A stretch of 64,000 bases of DNA from the NCBI RefSeq assembly GCF_900167535.1, contig NZ_FUYE01000014.1:1-64000 (forward strand). Reading direction: 5' to 3'. Position 1 is the first letter of the stretch. Each line of letters starts with the position of its first letter. Source of the stretch: Prosthecobacter debontii. Lineage in GTDB: Bacteria; Verrucomicrobiota; Verrucomicrobiia; Verrucomicrobiales; Verrucomicrobiaceae. Below are positions 1 to 9,207 of the stretch, piece by piece. The notes below the pieces were generated by a model that saw only the letters and a program-made list of their open reading frames with translations, was not told the DNA's origin and did no database searches. The translations under genes and the position numbers were made by a program.

Positions 1-2
1 CC

Positions 3-1271
3 TTACTCCTTAGGCTTGAAGGTGCCTTTGAGGAAGGGTTCGCCATAGACGTTGTCGTAGGACTTCAGGATCTTGAACTGTCCATCCGCTTTCGTTTCGC
101 CGATATACACGTTCTTCGTCACGTGGTGGTTCTTCTGGCTCGTCACTGTTCCGCCAGGACCATCAAAGCTGATCCCCTTCTCCAGTTCCGCGATCACTTT
201 GTCCACTTCGAAGCTGCCTGCTTTCTCCACGGCGGCTTTCCACAGATACACACCATCATAGCTCAGCACCATCGGTGAGCAGGTCACGCGACCTTCTTTC
301 ACGATCCCTGGCACATCACTCTTGGCCAACCAGGCTTGGAAGTCCGAGATGAACTTCTCATTGGCTGGGGACTTGATCGACTGGAAGTAGGTCCAGCAAC
401 CCAACTGACCCACCAACTGCTTGGCAGGCAGACCACGGAACTCATCTTCCGAGATCGAGAAGCTCACCACTGGGCAAGTTTCAGCGGTCAGACCTGCTGC
501 GGCATACTCCTTGAAGAACGGCACGTTGGTGTCGCCATTCAGCGTGCTGATCACGCAGGTGTCACCACCGGCAGCATACTGCTTGATCTCGGACACGATC
601 TGTTGGTAGTCCGTGTGACCGAATGGGGTGTATTTACCGGCGGAGATGATCTTTCCGGACTCATCTTTCTTGAAGCCACCACCGATGTTTTCAAGCGGCA
701 CACCTTTGCTCAAAAGGTATTCCAGCAACACCAGGTTCGTGGTCTGAGGATAGACGTAGTCGCTGCCCAGCAGGTAGAACTTTTTGAAGCCCTTCTCCAG
801 CATGTAGTCCACGGCTGGGGTGGCCTGCTGGTTCACCGCTTCAGCGGTATACATGATGTTAGGCGACATTTCTTCACCCTCATACTGCACCGGGTAGAAC
901 AGCAGACCTTTGTTGCTTTCAAACACTGGCAACACCGACTTGCGGCTCACCGAGGTCCAGCAGCCGAACGTCACGGCCACTTTGTCCTGCTCCAAGAGCT
1001 GCTTGGCTTTTTCAGCGAACAGCGGCCAGTTGGACGCACCATCCACAACGACGGGCTCGATCTTCTTGCCCAGCACTCCGCCCTTGGCGTTGATCTCATC
1101 AAAGGTAAAAAGCAAAATGTCGCGCAGCGACGTCTCCGAGATGGCCATCGTGCCGCTCAGCGAGTGCAGCACGCCCACCTTCACGGTTTCCTCCGCTCGC
1201 AGCGTGGAAGGAATAGAACTGGCCAGAGCCAGCGACGGCAGAAGAAGGGAAAGAAAGGTATTTCTTTTCAT
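3..1271 (-). CDS. urtA: Urea ABC transporter substrate-binding protein UrtA
   Basis: The protein has 422 residues. It is the periplasmic ligand-binding component of the UrtABCDE high-affinity urea (branched-chain amino acid family) ABC importer. Residues 1-26 form a Sec signal peptide ending TLRA, with no lipobox cysteine. The mature protein opens with [17 protein letters not shown], the hallmark of UrtA/AmiC-type periplasmic binding folds, and keeps [10 protein letters not shown] and [11 protein letters not shown], both typical of UrtA. Length agrees with the family. It lies downstream of a putative porin on the same strand, and the urtBCDE genes would be expected just left of the window edge (not visible). 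The ATG at 1271 is chosen because it opens the signal peptide. An amide-binding paralogue such as FmdD is the main alternative. Confidence 0.9.
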   Translation of the reverse strand: MKRNTFLSLLLPSLALASSIPSTLRAEETVKVGVLHSLSGTMAISETSLRDILLFTFDEINAKGGVLGKKIEPVVVDGASNWPLFAEKAKQLLEQDKVAVTFGCWTSVSRKSVLPVFESNKGLLFYPVQYEGEEMSPNIMYTAEAVNQQATPAVDYMLEKGFKKFYLLGSDYVYPQTTNLVLLEYLLSKGVPLENIGGGFKKDESGKIISAGKYTPFGHTDYQQIVSEIKQYAAGGDTCVISTLNGDTNVPFFKEYAAAGLTAETCPVVSFSISEDEFRGLPAKQLVGQLGCWTYFQSIKSPANEKFISDFQAWLAKSDVPGIVKEGRVTCSPMVLSYDGVYLWKAAVEKAGSFEVDKVIAELEKGISFDGPGGTVTSQKNHHVTKNVYIGETKADGQFKILKSYDNVYGEPFLKGTFKPKE

Positions 1272-1320
1272 GAGATAACTAGAAGTTTGGAAAAGTCTGA
1301 GAGATAAGATCGATCTTGAA

Positions 1321-1351
1321 AACAGGCGGGAAGTCCAGCCTCCCGCCTGTT
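1321..1351 (-). terminator. Strong hairpin between porin and urtA
   Basis: Arms at 1321-1331 (AACAGGCGGGA) and 1341-1351 (TCCCGCCTGTT) pair perfectly over 11 bp with a 9-nt loop. On the minus strand it follows the porin stop codon (1362) and is followed by only a short T run (TTTTC). It may act as a leaky terminator or mRNA stabiliser that sets the porin:urtA ratio. The stem is seen directly; the role is inferred. Confidence 0.6.
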
Positions 1352-1361
1352 AACAAAGGAA

Positions 1362-2186
1362 TTAGAAGGTCACCGTGATACCTGCGCTACCCATCACAAA
1401 GCCTTCGTCAGGGTTGGTGACGATGACGTTGTCATTGGTGTAGTAGTAGGTGGCGCCGATGTTGGCGGTGATGCTCTTGGTAAGAGGGATGGAAGCCGAG
1501 ACACCAGCGGAAGCGAAGCCGAAACCAGCCTGGCCGCCGTGGAAATCATAGGTGTCATAGGACAGAGCGATCGGGAAGGACAGGGAAACAGGGCCCAGGG
1601 AAGCTCCTGGAGCGATACCTGCCTGAACGACCAGACCTTCACCGAAGGTGGTGGCAGCACCACGGTCTGTGCGACCATGAAGAAGGATGTATGGGTTCAG
1701 GAAGCTGCTGTAAGCAACTTTGAAGTCCACGATCTCTTCGGTGCTGCTACCATACATCCAAGCCTGATACAGAAGGGTGAACTTCCAGTCGCCGACGGCA
1801 TAACCGAAGCCAGCCCAGACGTCCACTTCCTGAATGCGATCACCAATGCTGGAGGCAGCATTGTCGTTCACATCCCACCAGGTGCCGAGAATGAAGGAGA
1901 AACCGCTTCCCAGATTGAAGTTCAGTTCAAGGGAGGGGTGGAAAAGGGGATCCTGCCAGGATTGGCCAGCAGCCCAGACGTCTTGACCGTAGGACACGAA
2001 GTGAGTGTCCACCATCAGCGACAGAGTGCCGGTAACGAAGGGAGCTTCAGGTTCAATGACGGGAGCAGGAGCTTTAGCGGATGGCTCACCTGCCTGGAGT
2101 TGTCCTGCGGCCAGCAGAGCGGCAGCAGAAAGCACTGCGAGCCGGGATGCACGCAGAAGGCCTTGATAAGGGAGTGTCAATTTCAT
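1362..2186 (-). CDS. Outer-membrane beta-barrel protein, putative porin
   Basis: The 274-residue protein starts with a signal peptide (residues 1-32, ending LQA) and a short Pro/Ala linker. The rest consists of alternating amphipathic strands (e.g. FSFILGTWWDV, WKFTLLYQAWMYG, ITANIGATYYYTND) and ends with phenylalanine, the usual BAM-recognition residue. This indicates a small outer-membrane barrel. It is 90 bp upstream of urtA in the same direction, so it may let urea or short amides through the outer membrane for UrtA; that link is inferred from position. No specific family is certain; MltA-interacting/TorF-like barrels are alternatives. Confidence 0.7.
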   Translation of the reverse strand: MKLTLPYQGLLRASRLAVLSAAALLAAGQLQAGEPSAKAPAPVIEPEAPFVTGTLSLMVDTHFVSYGQDVWAAGQSWQDPLFHPSLELNFNLGSGFSFILGTWWDVNDNAASSIGDRIQEVDVWAGFGYAVGDWKFTLLYQAWMYGSSTEEIVDFKVAYSSFLNPYILLHGRTDRGAATTFGEGLVVQAGIAPGASLGPVSLSFPIALSYDTYDFHGGQAGFGFASAGVSASIPLTKSITANIGATYYYTNDNVIVTNPDEGFVMGSAGITVTF

Positions 2187-2315
2187 CGTATGGTGTTGTT
2201 GTTAGTGTTGACCCGCTAATCCGTCCGGTGGGGAATCCGGTCTCTCAAAACGAATCCCCGCTGGGCGGTCAGCGGTGCACACAAATCAGCACCGCACATG
2301 CCAGCACATGGCCAG

Positions 2316-2407
2316 TTGACGACTGTGGTATGAAAGGACTATTATAGGTATGAAAAGCGGATGATCCGAGCAAAGTCATCCTACTTACCCCCCTTTTGCT
2401 TCATACC
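2316..2407. promoter_or_regulatory. Divergent regulatory region with repeated GGTATGAAA boxes
   Basis: GGTATGAAA occurs at 2327-2335 and again at 2347-2355, exactly 20 bp apart (two helical turns), and an inverted TTCATACC lies at 2400-2407. TTGACG (2316-2321) and TATTAT (2340-2345), 18 bp apart, make a sigma70-like promoter pointing to the LuxR gene. On the other strand 2346-2341 reads TATAAT. The first box sits in the promoter spacer and the second at the expected start site, which suits an operator. The binding protein is unknown; the adjacent LuxR protein is the natural candidate. Confidence 0.45.
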
Positions 2408-2427
2408 TTGTTACATGCTTACCTCTT

Positions 2428-3465
2428 ATGGCGTGGAGAATGCTTTTGAAAAAGCTTAGCGTGAATTGGCTAACCACACTAGTTGATAAACTCTCCCAAA
2501 TTCTGGGAGGGATCACTTCGCTTGGACTGTCCGACAAGAATGTCCATATAGAAATTCTAAGACAAGTGCTAGTGACTAACAGCATTTGCTTCGCTTCTTG
2601 GGTATGTTGGGAAACCGAGATAAAAAACTCTGCAGAAACAACCCTACCTAACAAAGGAGTGTCATCCCGCTACATCCGCCGCAACAATCGTCTGGATGAC
2701 GATCTGGATTTCATCGAGGACGAGTGTCCCCTGCCTCCCATTTCCCCAAGTGGACAATCCGTCGGGGAACTGATGTCTTCCAAAGCGAAGGTCTCCCTGC
2801 GTGCACAAGCTTTTTCGGACGGATGGCGTCTGCTCGTTGGCACTTCGTCCCCGATCATTTCGGAAAACAAACTGGCAGGCAGTTTCGGGATCGACCTCGC
2901 CCTCAATGAAATTGCGGAGGAGGCCTTGCAGCGTCCCACCCGGCAGATTTTGGACATGATCACCGCCGTCGAGAAGGCTCTGGGCGGAGCGATGCTCGTC
3001 ACCAATTCATCTCATCGTTTGTTAGGGGCCACGGCGCAGGCTTTTGAGACCATGGCTAAAATCGCCGGTGTCTCTCTCAAGCGTGGCGAGCTCCTGCCGG
3101 AACCGATGGTGTCTTTGATTCAGTCCACCCTTTCGGAGCCCCCTCAGGCCCCAGCGGCCACAGACTTCAAACTTGGAGACACAAGCCTCGTAGCCTGGGT
3201 GATGCCCCTGGCAGGTAAAGGACAACGCTTGGTGTTTGTTCAGCCCAGCGTACTCCCCACGGCCACCCCAGGTCAGCGGGAAGCCCTCTCGAAGCGTGAG
3301 GAAGAGGTCCTGGAATGCCTCGCCAAGGGCATGTCGAACGATGAGATCGCCACGGCGCTGGGGATCAGCCCGAACACGGTTAAAAACCATCTGGACCGAG
3401 TCTTCAAGAAGCTGGGAGTCAATAACCGCTTCGCCGCCGCACTGGCACGCGTGAAGATGCCTTGA
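2428..3465 (+). CDS. LuxR-type transcriptional regulator
   Basis: The protein has 345 residues. The C-terminal part (about 287-341) is a LuxR/GerE helix-turn-helix: LSKREEEVLECLAKGMSNDE, then the recognition helix region GISPNTVKNHLDRVFKKLGV. The N-terminal 270 residues match no domain I can name; the stretch around residues 110-170 could be a sensory (PAS/GAF-like) fold. No receiver domain or phospho-acceptor Asp pattern is evident. The gene is divergent from the porin-urtA pair, so control of urea uptake is a reasonable guess. The first 75 residues are less like a regulator and the true start could be further in. Confidence 0.8.
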   Translation: MAWRMLLKKLSVNWLTTLVDKLSQILGGITSLGLSDKNVHIEILRQVLVTNSICFASWVCWETEIKNSAETTLPNKGVSSRYIRRNNRLDDDLDFIEDECPLPPISPSGQSVGELMSSKAKVSLRAQAFSDGWRLLVGTSSPIISENKLAGSFGIDLALNEIAEEALQRPTRQILDMITAVEKALGGAMLVTNSSHRLLGATAQAFETMAKIAGVSLKRGELLPEPMVSLIQSTLSEPPQAPAATDFKLGDTSLVAWVMPLAGKGQRLVFVQPSVLPTATPGQREALSKREEEVLECLAKGMSNDEIATALGISPNTVKNHLDRVFKKLGVNNRFAAALARVKMP

Positions 3466-3546
3466 ACCAAGCCACAATGGGGTGGGATTGTTACTTGCCG
3501 CCACGGGGGTTCCCATGCTCATTAGCGGAGCTATCCCCTTTTCCCC

Positions 3547-4596
3547 ATGGCTGCTAAATCAACTCGCCCCAAGAAGTCTGAGAAGAAGTCCAGCAAGAAA
3601 GTCAAACCTGCCACGGTGAGCAGTCTGAAGAAGATTCCTTTTTGGGTGGGGTTCGATCTGGGTGGCACCAAGATGCTGGCCTGTGTGTTGGACGAAAATT
3701 ATCAAGTTCTTGGCACCGCGCGTAAATCGACTGGTGGCTCCGACGGCCAAATCAAAGGTCGGAAAAAAATCGTCAGCGTGATTCATGAGGCCATCGCCTC
3801 GGCTGGCATCGATCCCGCTGGGCTTCAGGGCATTGGCATCGGTTGCCCTGGATTGGTGAATCCTCAAAAAGGCATCCTGATCAACGCCCCCAACCTCGGT
3901 TGGAAAAACATGGGGCTGACGGGCATTTTGACCACCGCTTTCAAAAAGCCCGTGGCTGTGCTCAATGATGTGGATGCAGGCACCTTTGGCGAATACAAAC
4001 AGGGCGCAGGGAAAGGAGCGCGTTCGCTATTGGGCGTCTTCCCCGGCACGGGGGTCGGCACTGGTTTTGTCTATGATGGCAAGCTGATCATGGGGCGGAA
4101 CGTCTCCGCCATGGAACTTGGCATGATTTATGTGCCTGGCACCCATCTGGGCAGCAGTATCCCAGGGGCCGTGATGATTGAGGATCTCACCAGCCGTCTC
4201 GCGATTGCTTCGCAAGCTGGCATCGCTTGCTATCGCGGACAGCTGCCGGATCTCGATAAAAAAACCCGCGGCAACCTTCGCGATATTCGCAGCAAGGCGC
4301 TCTCTGCCGCCTATAATCGCCAAGAAGCCGCCGCCCTTTCCATCTTTGGCAACAGCATCACCTACCTAGGAATGGGAATCGCCTCAGTGGTCAATCTTTT
4401 AGCGCCAGACCAGATCACGCTGGGTGGCGGGCTCGTCGAAGAAATCCCTCAGCTTTATCTGACCAGGCTGAAAGAAGAGGTGAACCGCTTTGCCCTGCCC
4501 TCACTTGCCACGGGCATCAAATACACGCTCGCCAAGCTTGGAGGTAACGCCGTCGCCGTAGGCAGCGTCGCCTGGTTGAGAGATCAGCATGGCTGA
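3547..4596 (+). CDS. ROK-family sugar kinase (glucokinase-like)
   Basis: The 349-residue protein has the ASKHA phosphate-1 loop GFDLGGTKMLACVLD near residues 35-49, GIGCPGLV and LNDVDAGTFGEY (catalytic Asp region), and the adenosine loop LGGGLVEEIPQLY near the C terminus. It probably phosphorylates glucose or a related hexose with ATP in the cytoplasm. The usual ROK zinc motif (GH followed by CxCGxxGCxE) is missing: the equivalent region reads AMELGMIYVPGTHLGSSIPG with no cysteines. The first 29 residues are an unusual Lys/Ser-rich tail, not part of the fold. The ATG at 3547 is the only clear start. Confidence 0.85.
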   Translation: MAAKSTRPKKSEKKSSKKVKPATVSSLKKIPFWVGFDLGGTKMLACVLDENYQVLGTARKSTGGSDGQIKGRKKIVSVIHEAIASAGIDPAGLQGIGIGCPGLVNPQKGILINAPNLGWKNMGLTGILTTAFKKPVAVLNDVDAGTFGEYKQGAGKGARSLLGVFPGTGVGTGFVYDGKLIMGRNVSAMELGMIYVPGTHLGSSIPGAVMIEDLTSRLAIASQAGIACYRGQLPDLDKKTRGNLRDIRSKALSAAYNRQEAAALSIFGNSITYLGMGIASVVNLLAPDQITLGGGLVEEIPQLYLTRLKEEVNRFALPSLATGIKYTLAKLGGNAVAVGSVAWLRDQHG

Positions 4597-4667
4597 TACG
4601 TTGACCCGCCCGAGGCGTAACCTTCTACAACTGCCTCCTTTTCAGTTCTCATCGCGTTTCATTTTCA

Positions 4668-6212
4668 ATGTCCGACCAACCCGCGACACCGTCCCCAGAA
4701 CAAGCCATCATCTACGTTGGTGCAGCCTCGCTGTCCTTGATCATTGGCAGCCGGAATGAATCCGGTGACTTTACGCTTCTTGAGCACCTGGATAAGCCGC
4801 TACCAATCGCCCGAGACATCTTCCGCACCGGCACCATCACCCGCTCAACGGTGGAACAAGCGGCGGGAATTCTGAGAGGTTACCTGCTGACCGTGCGAGA
4901 ATACGGCCTACCGCTGGCGAATGTTCGGCTCTACAACACGAATATTCTCTCGGAAGCAGGCAACCATGAGATTTTCCTCAACCGCCTCCAGGTCAGCACG
5001 GGCCTCACCGCTCGCTTGATCGATGACGGCGATATGACGCGCCTCGTCTATCAGATCGGGCTGCGGATGCTCAAAAAGAATGCCGAACTCCGGGTGGGGC
5101 ACACCTTCATCTCCCACATCGGTCCAGGGAATACCCGCGCCCTGTATTTCAAAGATGGACGCCTGGCCGCCTACAGTAACTACCGCCTGGGCATCTTCCG
5201 CGCTCGTGAAGCTGTGGCAGGCATCGACGGTGAAGCCACCCAACATCTGAGCCATCTGGAGGAGCACATTCGAGGTGTCGTCGATCACCTCGCGCAAGAT
5301 TACTCCGGCTACAAGATCGATAACCATGTGGCCATCGGTGCGGAGATTCAGAGCGTGGCGGCCGAGGTGACGGCGGCTAAACAAGGTGCCTTTCGGATCA
5401 CCGAAGAGCAGCTGGAACGATTCACTGAAAAGCTGGCGGAACTGAATCCCGATGAATTGGTGAAGAAGCTGCACGTCCACTACACCGGTGGCGAAGGCAT
5501 CGTCCCTGCTCTCCAGACCAATCTGGCGCTCGCACGCCGTTTTGGCGATGAGGCGCTGTGGATCCCGGAAGGTGACTTCCAGCGTGAACTCATGCTGGAT
5601 CTCATGACCGCCAGCCCGCACACGGCTAACTTCCAAGAAGAGGTGGTCCAGGCCGCGTGTGAGATCGGCGTGCGCTACAAGACGGATCGCAAGCATGCAG
5701 ACCATGTCGCCGCCTTTGCTCAGCAGCTTTTCCGGGAACTCCAGCACCTCCATGCACTGGAACCCAAATATGAATTAGTCCTGCGCGTCGCAGCCGTGCT
5801 CCACGAAGTGGGCATGTTCATCAGCCCGCGTGAGCATCACAAGCACAGCCTCTACATCCTGTTGCAGACGGAGATTTTCGGCCTCAGCAATTCCGACCGC
5901 GAGATGGTGGCGCTCCTGGCACGCTATCATCGGCGCTACAATCCGGAGCCGAATCACCCGACGTTCTCCGATCTCAGCCGTGAAGAGCGCATGATCGTCT
6001 TCAAGCTGGCCGCCATCCTACGCATCGCCGATGCCCTGGACCGCACGCATACCCAGCGGATCAAGAGCATTCATCTGCGCCCCGAAGGCAGCCGTCTTTA
6101 TATCCTAGCCCCAGGCGTGGATGACACGACCGTCGAGCAGATTGCCATCAACTCCAAGAGCGATCTGTTCCGAGAAATTTACGGCTACGACGTCCTCCTG
6201 ACGAAGCCCTGA
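4668..6212 (+). CDS. Ppx/GppA-type exopolyphosphatase with C-terminal HD domain
   Basis: The 514-residue protein combines an N-terminal ASKHA Ppx/GppA domain (about residues 8-310; IYVGAASLSLIIG near the start, ISHIGPGNTRALYF in the middle) with a C-terminal HD-type region (VAAVLHEVGMFISPREHHKH, ALLARYHRR, RIADALDRTH). Family members hydrolyse inorganic polyphosphate and/or pppGpp in the cytoplasm. The usual GxGS phosphate loop is altered (GPGN), so activity or substrate may differ. It follows the ROK kinase by 71 bp and may be co-transcribed. Confidence 0.82.
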   Translation: MSDQPATPSPEQAIIYVGAASLSLIIGSRNESGDFTLLEHLDKPLPIARDIFRTGTITRSTVEQAAGILRGYLLTVREYGLPLANVRLYNTNILSEAGNHEIFLNRLQVSTGLTARLIDDGDMTRLVYQIGLRMLKKNAELRVGHTFISHIGPGNTRALYFKDGRLAAYSNYRLGIFRAREAVAGIDGEATQHLSHLEEHIRGVVDHLAQDYSGYKIDNHVAIGAEIQSVAAEVTAAKQGAFRITEEQLERFTEKLAELNPDELVKKLHVHYTGGEGIVPALQTNLALARRFGDEALWIPEGDFQRELMLDLMTASPHTANFQEEVVQAACEIGVRYKTDRKHADHVAAFAQQLFRELQHLHALEPKYELVLRVAAVLHEVGMFISPREHHKHSLYILLQTEIFGLSNSDREMVALLARYHRRYNPEPNHPTFSDLSREERMIVFKLAAILRIADALDRTHTQRIKSIHLRPEGSRLYILAPGVDDTTVEQIAINSKSDLFREIYGYDVLLTKP

Positions 6213-6236
6213 GTGACGGCTCTTTCCTGAAACGGG

Positions 6237-8783
6237 TTAGCGCCATTCGTGCTTTGGATAGCGTCCGCGCAATTGGGCCCGCACCGCTGGGTAACCTTCT
6301 TTCCAGAAGCGTCCGATATCCCCCGTGGTCTGAATCGGTCGTTGCGCGGGCGAGAGCAGGTGCACCGTCACGGTGATGCGCCCACCGGCCACCTTGGGAT
6401 TTTCATTCACATCATACATCTGCTGGAGCACCACACTAACGCTGGGCGGTTGTTTCTCGTCATAGACGATCCTCGCCGTTTTACCGTTCTTCAGGTTCAG
6501 GCGCTCCGGGGCATAGCGCTCCAGAAGGTCGCGCTGCGCATGGCTGAGCCACTGGTGTAGAGCCGGGAAAACGTCCTTGTCTTTGAGCTGACGATACGCC
6601 GTCGCACCGTGACAAACCTGCTCGATGATGATGCGGCGATCTTCCTCCGTGATGGCGGGAATTTCCAGATCCGGCATCCATTTGGCGAGGCAATTGACGC
6701 GAGTAATCCACTGCTCCACGCGCTCATTCCAGAGTGTGAGTGTCAGTCGGCCCGCAATGACTTCATCCGCGAGCAAGGTCGCCGCCGTGCTTTCATCCGG
6801 CTCGCCTTTTTCGCGACTGCTCAGGACGAGGCTGCGAAAGCGCACTTCCTCCAAGTTCATCACTCGCCGATTGACCGCATCATACTGCGCACGATGCCCG
6901 CTGGTGAAGTCATCAGGAAACAGCTCTCGCAACCATTCTTCCTCGACTTTGGTGACTTGGTTCAGTTGCACGGTTAGGGCCTTTCCCTGCACCTCCGTGA
7001 TCTCTGCCGCCACCAGAAGACGGGGAGCTTTGATGTGCGCATCCTTGGCTAAATTTCCGCTGTAACCACCCGCCAAGCGATAGATGCGGCTACCCGAACT
7101 GGTCTCCACCCCAAGATGATCACTGAAAGCGGCTAACAACGTCTTCGCCAAAGACTCGGCCGTGGCCACTTCATCATTGAGGATCAAACCGGCCCGCTGG
7201 GCCAAACGCAAAAACTGATCGTAACTCCGTGCCGCCTCACGTGCGGCCATGGCATGCACGTTCAGAGGAGCACAGGCCTGAGGGTCGAAGTTCATCGCTT
7301 CAGCGCGGATGAAAGCTCGGAGCAGGGCTTGGAATTCGGAGAGATCCCCCGGCTCCCAGAAGTCTTCGTTCTTGTGCGAGGCTTGGTTCTTCCCCACCAG
7401 CAGGATGTCTCGTCCCTGGGCCAAGGCGGCACAGAGCGCTGCCTCACGCACACACCCATTGTCAGATGCTGCCAACAGCATGCGGGCAAATCGAGGGTGC
7501 GTGGGGAAAGCGGCCATCTTTTGGCCCGTCGGGGTCAAACGCCCATGCGCAATCGCCCCCAGATCATGCAGCATGGTTTCGGCACGCTTCAGCGCCGCTT
7601 CCGCAGGCGGCTCAAACCACTCGATCGCAAGCTTGGCCTTATCTGAGGCCACATGAAGGGCCAGCAGGGCCTCGCCTAACTCCAGCCGCTGAATCTCTGG
7701 CGACTCACTTTCAGCGCGATGTAGATGCTCACGCTCGGCCCACAGGCGCAGGGCGATACCTGGTCCGAGGCGTCCAGCACGTCCAGCCCGCTGCTCGGCA
7801 CTGGCACGACTGATTTTCTGCACGGTCAGAGTATTGATGCCACGACGCGGATCATAGCTGGCGATACGGGCCAGTCCGGCATCCACCACCGCTCGCACGC
7901 CTTCGATGGTGAGCGATGTTTCAGCCACATTGGTGCTGACGATGATCTTGGGCTGCTCACCGGGAGTCACCGCCGCATCTTGATCTTGAGGGGAAAGCTC
8001 GCCATGCAGAGCCACGATGCGTCGTCCTTTGGCAAAGCTACGGCCTTGCAGCGCCGTCATGGTCTTGCGGATTTCATAGGCCCCGGGCATGAAGACCAGG
8101 ATATCTCCACTGGTGCCTAACTCCTGAGCTAGGGTCTCACAGGCGCGCGCAGCTTGATCCCAGACAGGCTCCACTTCATTCGTGCGCATGTTTCTCGTCG
8201 GTGCCTGATATCGCACCTCGACAGGGTAGGTGCGCCCTTGAGATTCGAGCAACTCCACCGGGTCCATGAACTGCGTGAGCGGCCCGGGAGTCAGCGTCGC
8301 GGACATGACGATGATCTTGAGATCAGGCCGCCGCTCTTTCTGCAAAGCCCGTGCCCAAGCCAGGACCAAATCCCCATCCAGGTGACGCTCGTGAAATTCA
8401 TCGATCACGATGCAGCCCACTTTCGCCAGCTCTGGATCATCCATCAGCAGCCGTAGCATCACCCCTTCAGTCACATAGACCAGCCGGGTCTCGCGCGAGG
8501 TTACATTGTCGAAGCGCACCTGATACCCCACCTCGCCGCCCAAGCGGCCTTGGCGTTCTTTAGCCACCCGTTGCGCCAGCATGCGAGCGGCAATGCGGCG
8601 TGGCTGCAAGACAATGCACCTCTGCCCTTCTTTGAGAATGCCTGAATCCAACACAAATTGCGGCACCTGAGTGGATTTACCCGACCCTGTCGGTGCCTTG
8701 ATCAGCATGTTTGGCACCTTCGGGTCGTGAAGGCATGAAAGCACCGCATTGCGGATTTCAAAAATAGGCAGGGCAGATGACAT
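6237..8783 (-). CDS. hrpB: ATP-dependent RNA helicase HrpB
   Basis: From the ATG at 8783 the protein has 848 residues, normal for HrpB. Seen: Walker A APTGSGKSTQVPQ (residues 30-42), motif II DEFH (128-131), motif III SAT, motif VI QRAGRAGRLGPG, and the HrpB-specific C-terminal region. It is a DEAH-type helicase; the cellular role of HrpB is poorly defined. The open frame reaches 8888, but the first 35 residues are unlike HrpB and MSSALPIFEIRNAVLSC is the natural start. It converges with the Ppx/GppA gene, 24 bp away. Confidence 0.9.
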   Translation of the reverse strand: MSSALPIFEIRNAVLSCLHDPKVPNMLIKAPTGSGKSTQVPQFVLDSGILKEGQRCIVLQPRRIAARMLAQRVAKERQGRLGGEVGYQVRFDNVTSRETRLVYVTEGVMLRLLMDDPELAKVGCIVIDEFHERHLDGDLVLAWARALQKERRPDLKIIVMSATLTPGPLTQFMDPVELLESQGRTYPVEVRYQAPTRNMRTNEVEPVWDQAARACETLAQELGTSGDILVFMPGAYEIRKTMTALQGRSFAKGRRIVALHGELSPQDQDAAVTPGEQPKIIVSTNVAETSLTIEGVRAVVDAGLARIASYDPRRGINTLTVQKISRASAEQRAGRAGRLGPGIALRLWAEREHLHRAESESPEIQRLELGEALLALHVASDKAKLAIEWFEPPAEAALKRAETMLHDLGAIAHGRLTPTGQKMAAFPTHPRFARMLLAASDNGCVREAALCAALAQGRDILLVGKNQASHKNEDFWEPGDLSEFQALLRAFIRAEAMNFDPQACAPLNVHAMAAREAARSYDQFLRLAQRAGLILNDEVATAESLAKTLLAAFSDHLGVETSSGSRIYRLAGGYSGNLAKDAHIKAPRLLVAAEITEVQGKALTVQLNQVTKVEEEWLRELFPDDFTSGHRAQYDAVNRRVMNLEEVRFRSLVLSSREKGEPDESTAATLLADEVIAGRLTLTLWNERVEQWITRVNCLAKWMPDLEIPAITEEDRRIIIEQVCHGATAYRQLKDKDVFPALHQWLSHAQRDLLERYAPERLNLKNGKTARIVYDEKQPPSVSVVLQQMYDVNENPKVAGGRITVTVHLLSPAQRPIQTTGDIGRFWKEGYPAVRAQLRGRYPKHEWR

Positions 8784-8967
8784 GAGGGCCGTGAAAGGGC
8801 CAGTGATGCGAGATCTAGTCAAGAAATGGTCGCCATAACTCAGCAGTGTTTTAGCCCGCTTGACGCATACATCCGTTAAGGAAGGCACCGGTGCGGCACG
8901 GTGATGAAGCCATCATCGCTCACCATCGGCCACATTGACTTTTTCACATTTCGTGTCAATTTCATGC

Positions 8968-9207
8968 ATGAGCACCAAGACAATCACGCTTGGACTGGAT
9001 GCCTATGAGAAACTCCGGAAAGCCAAGCGGGGCGGCGAATCCTTTACCGAAGTGGTGAAAAGGGCGATCTGGCCGGATGCTCCACTGACTGGGGAAGCCC
9101 TGAGACAGCAGTACCGAAATGGAGGCGCTCAGGTCAGCGAAAAATACCTGAAGGCCGTCGAAGCAGCCACCGAACACGATCCCATTCCAGACAATCCATG
9201 GGACTGA
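8968..9207 (+). CDS. vapB: VapB-type antitoxin
   Basis: The 79-residue protein begins STKTITLGLDAYEKLRKAKR, typical of the COG1753/DUF217 VapB antitoxins whose N terminus forms a ribbon-helix-helix or AbrB-like DNA-binding dimer; the acidic C terminus (EHDPIPDNPWD) would bind the toxin. It overlaps the next gene, a PIN-domain toxin, by 10 nt, the normal translationally coupled arrangement. An upstream in-frame ATG (8935) is less likely since it adds residues not seen in the family. With the toxin broken, this antitoxin is probably an orphan. Confidence 0.75.
   Translation: MSTKTITLGLDAYEKLRKAKRGGESFTEVVKRAIWPDAPLTGEALRQQYRNGGAQVSEKYLKAVEAATEHDPIPDNPWD

Noticed and set aside
336-1307. 323-codon plus-strand open frame opposite urtA
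   Set aside because: It is antisense to a clear UrtA gene, rich in His/Arg/Gln as expected for a shadow frame, with no domain.
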